Program-made: the position numbers and the translations under genes
Source: Streptomyces phaeolivaceus
GTDB lineage: Bacteria; Actinomycetota; Actinomycetes; Streptomycetales; Streptomycetaceae
Reading direction: 5' to 3'
NCBI RefSeq assembly: GCF_009184865.1
Contig: NZ_CP045096.1
Span: forward strand, 3,782,001-3,846,000
Length of the DNA stretch: 64,000 nucleotides
Notes under the pieces: model-generated
Seen by the model: only the letters and a program-made list of their open reading frames with translations
Databases searched by the model: none
What the model was told of the DNA's origin: nothing
Shown: positions 59,330-64,000 of the stretch, in pieces
Layout: each line of letters starts with the position of its first letter
Numbering within the stretch: position 1 is the first letter of the stretch

Positions 59330-60094
59330 ATGGCTGCGCTGAAGGGCAGAACGGCTCTGGTCACGGGTGCGGGGCGAGGCATCGGCCGGGCCACCGCCTG
59401 CCGTCTGGCCGCGGACGGCGCGCTCGTGGCCGTGCACTACGGAAGCGACGAGGCCTCGGCGCGAAGAACCGTCGACCGGATCACCGACGCGGGTGGGCGC
59501 GCCTTCCCCGTGCACGCCCCGTTCGGAGTGCCCCATGACGTCCGCACGCTCTACGAGCGCTTCGACGCCGGTCTCGAGGAACTGGGCGAGCCGACAGCCC
59601 TGGACATCCTGGTCAACAACGCGGGCTTCAACATCCGGGGCGGCGTGGCCGACGTGGCCCCGGAGGACTTCGACCGCCTCATGGCCGTACACGCCAAGGC
59701 ACCCCTGTTCCTGGTGCAGCAGGGTCTGCCACGGCTGAGGGAGGCGGGCCGCATCATCAACATCAGTTCGGCGGCCACCCGTGTGAGCTTCCCTTCCTCC
59801 CTCGCGTACTCCATGGCCAAGAGCGCGCTCGACGCCCTCACCCGCACGCTCGCCAAGGAGTTGGGTGCCCGCCGGATCACGGTGAACTCCGTGGCACCGG
59901 GCTTCGTCAAGACGGACCTGAACAAGCAGCGCTGGTCCACACCCGAGAACGAGGCCTCCCACGCGTCGCTGTCCGTGTTCGGCCGCATGGGACAGCCGGC
60001 GGACGTCGCGGACATCGTCGCCTTCCTCGCCTCGGACGACGCCCGTTGGATCACGGGCCAGTGCATCGACGCGTCCGGCGGCACGGGTCTGTGA
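59330..60094 (+). CDS. Short-chain dehydrogenase/reductase, probable GBL reductase
   Basis: A 254-residue classical SDR: TGAGRGIG (about 12-19), NNAG at about 90, the catalytic Ser in NISSAAT, Tyr-Lys in YSMAK, and the C-terminal DASGGTGL. ATG 59330 has GGGGGAAGA upstream; the longer frame extends into the operator. In GBL pathways SDRs reduce the 6-keto group of A-factor-like intermediates (BarS1-type), and the shared ARE with the HAD gene supports that role over a role in ansamycin tailoring. Confidence 0.85.
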   Translation: MAALKGRTALVTGAGRGIGRATACRLAADGALVAVHYGSDEASARRTVDRITDAGGRAFPVHAPFGVPHDVRTLYERFDAGLEELGEPTALDILVNNAGFNIRGGVADVAPEDFDRLMAVHAKAPLFLVQQGLPRLREAGRIINISSAATRVSFPSSLAYSMAKSALDALTRTLAKELGARRITVNSVAPGFVKTDLNKQRWSTPENEASHASLSVFGRMGQPADVADIVAFLASDDARWITGQCIDASGGTGL

Positions 60095-60283
60095 GCCTGA
60101 GCGGGATGTGACGGTCGGTCGAGTTCCGGGACGTGACGGCGCGGGAGGCAGGGCAGGGGCGGTGGAGGGCGGAGAGCGCGGTCAGCAGGGCCGGGGCGTC
60201 ACCCGCCGAGCGACGCCCCCGCCACCGTGCTCACCACCGGCCCGAGCCCCCTCCCCTTCCTCCTGCGCGGTACCGGAGGCGAC

Positions 60284-60748
60284 TCAGGTGCCCGCCTGGC
60301 CGTCCGCGCCCGCCTCCGGGATCGCCGGGCCCGCGGGCGCGCCGAGTCTGAGCTGTTCGGTGATCTGCACGAAGGCCGCCCGGAGGTGGTCCGGGATGCC
60401 GAGGGCGGTCGCCGCCTGGTCGGCGGAGAGCGTGTGGCCGCCGGGAACCGTGCCGGTCTCGGGTGGCGCCGGGGCCTGCGGCAGGTCCTGCTCGGTCAGC
60501 TTGCCCGATCGGATCAGGACATCCCGCACGGGAATGCCGAGCGCACGGGACAGACCCCGCATCGTCTCCAGGTCGGGCATGCTCTGGCGCTGCAGCAGCC
60601 GGGTGATGGCCGCCCGGTGCACCCCCGCGTCCTCGGCGAGCTTGGTCTTGCCGCCGCCGCGCGGGCTGTCGATGTCGTACCCACGCGCCCGCATCACGCC
60701 TTCGATCCAGGCTGCGAACTCGTCGATGTGCTCGGCATCGCTCTTCAT
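60284..60748 (-). CDS. XRE-family helix-turn-helix regulator of the tail locus
   Basis: A 154-residue protein with an N-terminal helix-turn-helix at about 35-85 (GGGKTKLAEDAGVHRAAITR, RQSMPDLETMRGLSRALGIP), followed by a Pro/Gly-rich linker and a tail (LSADQAATALGIPDHLRAAF). It reads divergently from the genes at 61125-62128, and the 376-bp gap has several GTTGCG/CGCAAC-type sites. By position it is the probable repressor of the phage-like locus. The 189 bp between it and the SDR gene hold nothing I recognise. Confidence 0.85.
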   Translation of the reverse strand: MKSDAEHIDEFAAWIEGVMRARGYDIDSPRGGGKTKLAEDAGVHRAAITRLLQRQSMPDLETMRGLSRALGIPVRDVLIRSGKLTEQDLPQAPAPPETGTVPGGHTLSADQAATALGIPDHLRAAFVQITEQLRLGAPAGPAIPEAGADGQAGT

Positions 60749-60790
60749 GTCGTGGACGCTCCCCTCGGCTACACCCCCACCTTAACGGTC

Positions 60791-60828
60791 GTGCGCACGC
60801 GAACTATGCAGTTGCGCGCACGCACGAG
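60791..60828. promoter_or_regulatory. Operator-like repeat pair next to the XRE gene
   Basis: GTGCGCACGCGAAC (60791-60804) and GTTGCGCGCACGCACGAG (60811-60828). The same pair, slightly changed, stands at 7976-8014 in the remnant. Probable XRE binding sites. Confidence 0.5.
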
Positions 60829-60974
60829 TAAAGGTTCAGTGAGGGCCCTTCGTCAATCCGGCCTTGTTCCGACCTCGCTCCCGCCCCGGCCGCCACCTCG
60901 ATCCGCCCCGAACCGGCCTTTGGCCGATTCTCGACGCAACCCCCTCCCCTCCGTCGAGGTGATCCCCGATCTCC

Positions 60975-60994
60975 GTTGCGCGCGAGATCGCAAC
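60975..60994. promoter_or_regulatory. GTTGCG-N8-CGCAAC operator, copy 1
   Basis: A 20-bp inverted repeat 130 bp before the gene at 61125, followed by a half-site CTCGCAAC at 61014-61021. The same 20-bp architecture recurs at 62207-62226. Confidence 0.6.
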
Positions 60995-61124
60995 ATGTGA
61001 AGCTGTGTGCGGGCTCGCAACAACAGGAGACTCCTCTTTCCCTTCAGTTGCCGCCGCCCCAGCTCTTGGTTGCCGTCGGTCGGCATCCGTCACCGACCGG
61101 CTTCCGTCGCTCGAAGGGCTTCTG

Positions 61125-61910
61125 ATGGCCCCAGATCGGAGTGTGTCCACCATGACCTCAGGCCTCGCCGCCCAGCACACCGCCCGCGCCGCCCGCTGGA
61201 TCGACATCCTGCGCCGCCAGTTCCCCGAGCTGCTGCACGAGTTGGCCCCGGGTCGGCCGGGCACCGGGACCCGCTCCCGCCCGCCGCTGGGCCCGGCCGC
61301 GCTCCGCGCCCTCGGCGAGCGGGACACCGTGGAGCGCGCCGAGGCGCTGCTCGGCGAGCGGCACGGCCTCGCCCCCCTGGGCGAGAGCGCCGCCCCGATC
61401 CGCCTCCATGTCTCCGACGCCGTACGGGACATCACCGACGGGGTGGTCGAGCTGGAGGAGGCGGTGTGGGAGAAGCTCGGACTCGGCCGGCCCCCGCGCG
61501 CGGACGTGCCGCGGCGGCTCGGCCGGATCGCCGCCCTGCTGGACGACGTCGCCGGACACCCCCTCCTCGCCCGGCACGTCCTCGACGAGTGCCGCCGGAT
61601 GGCCCGCCGCTGCGGCCGTACGCTCGGCGACCCCGAGACCCTGGTCCGCGTCAACGGCCGTTGCCCGTGGTGCGATTCGGTGTCGCTGCGGGCCATGCCG
61701 GCCTGGCGTACGGTCCTGTGCGTCAACCCCGGGTGCCGGTGCGTCGACGAGGAGTGCCCGTGCGCGGACAACACCGCCCACCGGCACAGCTGGACGGAGA
61801 CCGGCTGGGCGCAGCTCGCGGCGGACGCGGGGGCCGACGCGGACGAGATCGCCGCGCTGGTCGACGATGTGGACGAGTGCGGGGGTACGGCCGAGGCGGG
61901 TGCCGCCTGA
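61125..61910 (+). CDS. Hypothetical protein with Cys-rich C-terminal region
   Basis: A 261-residue protein, unrecognised as a named family. The N-terminal two thirds are helical and Arg/Leu-rich (RAARWIDILRRQFPELLHEL). At about 175-215 there are two Cys clusters: NGRCPWCDSVSLRAM and CVNPGCRCVDEECPCADNTA, probably a zinc-binding domain. It ends in an acidic Ala/Asp-rich tail. The gene overlaps the next one by one base (TGATG). ATG 61125 has GAAGGG upstream; ATG 61152 is an alternative. Position suggests a regulatory or structural accessory gene of the tail locus. A truncated paralogue lies at 8034-8181. Confidence 0.75.
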   Translation: MAPDRSVSTMTSGLAAQHTARAARWIDILRRQFPELLHELAPGRPGTGTRSRPPLGPAALRALGERDTVERAEALLGERHGLAPLGESAAPIRLHVSDAVRDITDGVVELEEAVWEKLGLGRPPRADVPRRLGRIAALLDDVAGHPLLARHVLDECRRMARRCGRTLGDPETLVRVNGRCPWCDSVSLRAMPAWRTVLCVNPGCRCVDEECPCADNTAHRHSWTETGWAQLAADAGADADEIAALVDDVDECGGTAEAGAA

Positions 61911-62128
61911 TGGGCAACTCCCTCGCGGGCCCGAGCGGTTCGTCCCCCGCGCTGGTGACCGGAGCCGCCGCGGCGGCAGAGGCGGGGGTGGCCCCCGCGA
62001 CCGTACGGAAATGGGTTCAGCTGGGCCATCTGGAGGCCGCCGGGCGGCAGGGGCGGACCCATCTTTACCGGCTGGAGGACGTGTTCGCGGCGGAGCGGGC
62101 CACGCGGGGGCGTGGACGTCGCGGCTAG
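61910..62128 (+). CDS. Small MerR/excisionase-like DNA-binding protein
   Basis: 72 residues: a helix-turn-helix of the excisionase/MerR type (GAAAAAEAGVAPATVRKWVQ, LGHLEAAGRQGRTHLYRLED). Overlapping start with the preceding gene (TGATG) indicates coupling. A very strong terminator follows at 62137. Such proteins in phage-derived loci regulate excision or late genes; no integrase is in view. Confidence 0.82.
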   Translation: MGNSLAGPSGSSPALVTGAAAAAEAGVAPATVRKWVQLGHLEAAGRQGRTHLYRLEDVFAAERATRGRGRRG

Positions 62129-62136
62129 AACGGGAC

Positions 62137-62178
62137 CACATCGCCCCGTCACACCACTTGGTGTGACGGGGCGATGTG
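62137..62178. terminator. Terminator with 20-bp perfect arms
   Basis: CACATCGCCCCGTCACACCA (62137-62156) pairs with the complementary arm at 62159-62178; only about 6 nt can form the loop. It closes the regulatory operon. Confidence 0.92.
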
Positions 62179-62206
62179 CGTTTCGGGGGCTTCACAAAAA
62201 CTCGTA

Positions 62207-62226
62207 GTTGCGCGCGCGCTCGCAAC
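62207..62226. promoter_or_regulatory. GTTGCG-N8-CGCAAC operator, copy 2, upstream of the tail genes
   Basis: Same 20-bp inverted repeat as 60975-60994, differing only in the spacer, placed between the terminator and the first tail gene. It should place the tail operon under the same repressor. Confidence 0.65.
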
Positions 62227-62329
62227 GTGTCACAGTTGGTGCAGCGGCGGAGCTGTGCCCCCAGGGACACGGCCCCGCCGTTTCGCATACCTCCGACGCA
62301 CACCTCCGACACAGAAGGGAGGTCTCACC

Positions 62330-62737
62330 GTGGCCGATCCGACGGTCACCTTCCCGGACGTCGAACGACTCGTCGTCGACTTCCTGACCGACCGCCCCGA
62401 ACTCTCCACCGCGACCGTGGACAACGTGCCGCCCGGCGGGTTCGACGGCACCCAGCGGGTCGTCCTGGTCTCCCGCGCCGGCGGGGCCTGGGTGGACGAC
62501 CTGCGTCTCGACCAGCCGCTCGTGGACTTCGAGGTCTACGGGCCGACCAAGACGGCGGCGCACACGCTGGCCCTGACGGTTCGTTCCGCGGTACTCGCGC
62601 TGCGGGGGACGTCGTACGGCGGCGCGGTCGTCTCCGACGTGGTCGAGGCGGACGGGCCCCGCTGGCTGCCGGACTGGAACCGGGCCGCGGCGAATCGCTA
62701 CTACGCGACGATCCGGCTGCACATCCGCCCCCTGTAG
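62330..62737 (+). CDS. Phage-like tail terminator/minor tail protein
   Basis: A 135-residue protein starting at GTG 62330, with GGGAGG 7 bases upstream. The order VERLVVDFLTDRPELS, QRVVLVSRAGGAWVDDLRLD, VDFEVYGPTKTAAHTLALTV and YYATIRLHIRPL fits the tail-terminator proteins of actinophages (siphophage type) that cap the tail tube. It is followed by a tail tube protein and a tail assembly chaperone, the usual order in siphophage tail operons. Confidence 0.75.
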   Translation: MADPTVTFPDVERLVVDFLTDRPELSTATVDNVPPGGFDGTQRVVLVSRAGGAWVDDLRLDQPLVDFEVYGPTKTAAHTLALTVRSAVLALRGTSYGGAVVSDVVEADGPRWLPDWNRAAANRYYATIRLHIRPL

Positions 62738-62819
62738 GGCTCCGCGTAGGGCTCCGCCTCGGGGCCGGTCCGCCTAATAACCCGGTCGGTCAGGTCGGTT
62801 CGCGTGTGCGGGTCCGATG

Positions 62820-62878
62820 TGGCTGATCACGCCCACGCGGCGGAGCCGCATGTCAAACACAGCCCCGCGCCCCTGTGG
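62820..62878 (+). repeat. Dispersed intergenic repeat inside the tail operon
   Basis: gatcacgcccacgcggcgga, then gccgcatgtcaaacacagcc, ccgcgcccct matches the element at 355-408 nearly base for base, and its GCGCCCCT core also occurs at 5230-5240. It lies in the 175-bp gap between two tail genes, which suggests a late insertion of the repeat. Confidence 0.7.
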
Positions 62879-62912
62879 GGCGCTTCATCTCACCTCTCCC
62901 AAGGAGTTACGC

Positions 62913-63491
62913 ATGGCAGGCAGCAACGCCAACGAGATCCGTGTCGCCGGTACCGGGCGGATTCTGGTCGCGCCGGTCGGGACGACCGCGCCGACCGATG
63001 TCACCTCCGCGTGGGGGTCCGGCTGGAAGGACCTCGGCTACACCTCGCAGGACGGCATCAAGCTGGCGAAGAAGGACAAGCTCGACCCGGTCGAGACCTG
63101 GCAGTCCGTGTCCCCGGCCCGGTTCATCTACTCGGACCGCGACCTGACGGTGAAGTTCCAGCTGCTCCAGCTGAACGAGGACACCCTGCCGTTCTTCATG
63201 GGCGGTGACGCGGTCGCGGAGACCACCACCGGTTCCGGCGTCTACAAGTACGAGCTGGCCGCCGACCCGAAGTTCAACGAGAAGGCGCTGGGCATCGAGT
63301 TCAGTGACGGTACGGACATCACGTACCGCTTCGTCGTCTCGCGCGGCCAGGTCACCGAGACCGAGGAGCTGTCCCTGACCCGTACGGCCTCCATCAAGCT
63401 CGGTGTCACCTTCACCGCGCTGGCCGTCGACAACACCAAGCCGCTGGCCACCTTCCTGATGAAGGACCCGGCGTACGGCACGGCCTCCTGA
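62913..63491 (+). CDS. Phage-like major tail (tube) protein
   Basis: A 192-residue protein with AAGGAG before ATG 62913. It opens MAGSNANEIRVAGTGRILVA, has GWKDLGYTSQDGIKLAKKDK and QSVSPARFIYSDRDLTVKFQ, and is rich in beta-strands, which matches tail tube subunits of actinobacterial siphophages (DUF-type major tail proteins with GYTSxDG). It would polymerise into the tail tube. Flanking genes support the call. Confidence 0.82.
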   Translation: MAGSNANEIRVAGTGRILVAPVGTTAPTDVTSAWGSGWKDLGYTSQDGIKLAKKDKLDPVETWQSVSPARFIYSDRDLTVKFQLLQLNEDTLPFFMGGDAVAETTTGSGVYKYELAADPKFNEKALGIEFSDGTDITYRFVVSRGQVTETEELSLTRTASIKLGVTFTALAVDNTKPLATFLMKDPAYGTAS

Positions 63492-63562
63492 TCCACCCTC
63501 CCCCACCGGGCGGGGCCGGGACCTCCCCCTCCCCCGGCCCCGCCCGGTACCTCTCGCACGTT

Positions 63563-63614
63563 CTTCGTCCTCACCCTTCGTCCTCACCCTTCGTCCTCAC
63601 CCTTCGTCTTCACC
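63563..63614 (+). repeat. Four tandem 13-bp repeats (CTTCGTCCTCACC)
   Basis: Four head-to-tail copies at 63563, 63576, 63589 and 63602 (the last with a C to T change), directly before the tail chaperone gene's AGGAG. Slippage-prone spacer or a leader element. Confidence 0.9.
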
Positions 63615-63634
63615 ACACCAAGAGGAGTAGCTCC

Positions 63635-63922
63635 ATGGCATTCGACGTCGGCGCCGCCCGTGCCCAGCGGCAGGAGGCGCTCGGTCGCGCCTGGTCCTTC
63701 ACCGTCGAGGGGGACACGTTCACGCTCCCCACCGAGCTGACCCGCAAGACCGCGCGCACCCTGCGCGACCTCGACGACAACGACGTGGACGGTCTGCTGC
63801 GCGCGCTCCTGGGCGACGCCCAGTACGAGCGCTTCGACCGCCTCGACGTCACCATGCAGGACATCGCCGCGATCATGGAGGCGTACGGCAAGGAGACCGG
63901 GCTCGGCCTGGGGGAAGGCTGA
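63635..63922 (+). CDS. Tail assembly chaperone, short (G-like) product
   Basis: A 95-residue protein (MAFDVGAARAQRQEALGRAW, then ELTRKTARTLRDLDDNDVDG, LLRALLGDAQYERFD, ending GKETGLGLGEG). This matches actinophage tail assembly chaperones located between the major tail protein and the tape measure. In siphophages this gene is normally read through by a -1 frameshift into a longer product, and the sequence here allows it: a run of five G followed by AA (63910-63916) near the stop. Confidence 0.82.
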   Translation: MAFDVGAARAQRQEALGRAWSFTVEGDTFTLPTELTRKTARTLRDLDDNDVDGLLRALLGDAQYERFDRLDVTMQDIAAIMEAYGKETGLGLGEG

Positions 63923-64000
63923 GCCTCGGCGTGTTCGTCGACGAACACGCCGAGGCCCTCGAAGCGGACCTGCTCCGCCACTACGGCGTGGACCTGCTCG
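63910..64000 (+). other. Programmed -1 frameshift site and GT-like extension (continues past window)
   Basis: At GGGGGAA (63910-63916), shifting back one base before the TGA at 63920 gives a continued frame: RLSLGVFVDEHAEALEADLL, RHYGVDLL to the window end. EALEADLxRxYGVDL is the typical second half of tail assembly chaperones (the T part of GT). An independent GTG start at 63931 is the alternative. Confidence 0.72.

Noticed and set aside
60284..64000. Contractile injection system (eCIS) of the SCO4242-type
   Set aside because: No sheath, baseplate-spike or AAA ATPase genes are visible; the tail tube and frameshifted chaperone are of siphophage type.

Overview
The window is high-GC actinomycete DNA, almost certainly Streptomyces. 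Signs are strong third-position GC bias, frequent GTG/TTG starts, a SARP regulator, a gamma-butyrolactone (GBL) signalling set and ATGA-coupled genes. Its core (about 8.6-60.1 kb) is a complete 3-amino-5-hydroxybenzoic acid (AHBA) / ansamycin cluster. I recognised homologues of rifF, G, H, I, J, K, L, M, N, a type II thioesterase, a phosphopantetheinyl transferase, an Orf19-type FAD hydroxylase, an exporter and a LuxR-type activator, around an unusually short type I PKS.

Layout: 1-3.3 kb, ordinary chromosome (a partial CGNR/ABATE gene, a uroporphyrinogen-III-synthase-like regulator and a NarK nitrate transporter). 3.5-5.2 kb, a scrapyard of three truncated genes. 5.3-7.9 kb, a serine hydrolase and a TetR regulator with a 54-bp palindrome between them. 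8.0-8.6 kb, remnants, one of them a deleted copy of DNA found at 60.8-61.9 kb. 8.7-11.3 kb, GBL-receptor-like TetR, SARP, small ORF and PPTase. 11.4-13.7 kb, aminoDAHP synthase and aminoquinate dehydrogenase. 14-37.2 kb, three PKS genes. 37.2-55.2 kb, tailoring, AHBA supply, export, LAL regulator, amide synthase and thioesterase. 56.1-60.1 kb, AfsA-like GBL synthase, GBL receptor, HAD phosphatase and SDR. 60.3-64 kb, an XRE regulator followed by siphophage-like tail genes with no head genes in view.

How the genes work together: RifL/K/M/N-like enzymes supply kanosamine-6-phosphate, and RifH/G/J with RifI-like side control turn it into AHBA. AHBA is loaded by a CoA-ligase/dead-KR/ACP module and extended by only four modules. 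All four ATs carry the malonyl signature HAFH. Domains are KS-AT-DH-ER-KR-ACP, KS-AT-DH-KR-ACP, KS-AT-DH-KR-ACP and KS-AT-ACP. No TE is present; the RifF-type amide synthase should release a pentaketide macrolactam of about 13 ring atoms: benzylic CH2-CH2, a conjugated diene and an unreduced beta-keto amide. This resembles the pentaketide microansamycin type but is methyl-free at the PKS level.

The most unusual gene is a free-standing protein (40057-40890) that looks like the SpaB_C / thiopeptide-type domain, directly upstream of the aminoDHQ synthase gene. Two regulatory layers are visible in the DNA: GBL autoregulatory elements (AAACCG-N6-CGGTTT type) at both cluster edges, and an ATAGGGGGGT-type motif in three divergent promoters that may be the LAL activator's site. 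The tail locus at the right edge has its own GTTGCG-N8-CGCAAC operators and a probable -1 programmed frameshift.
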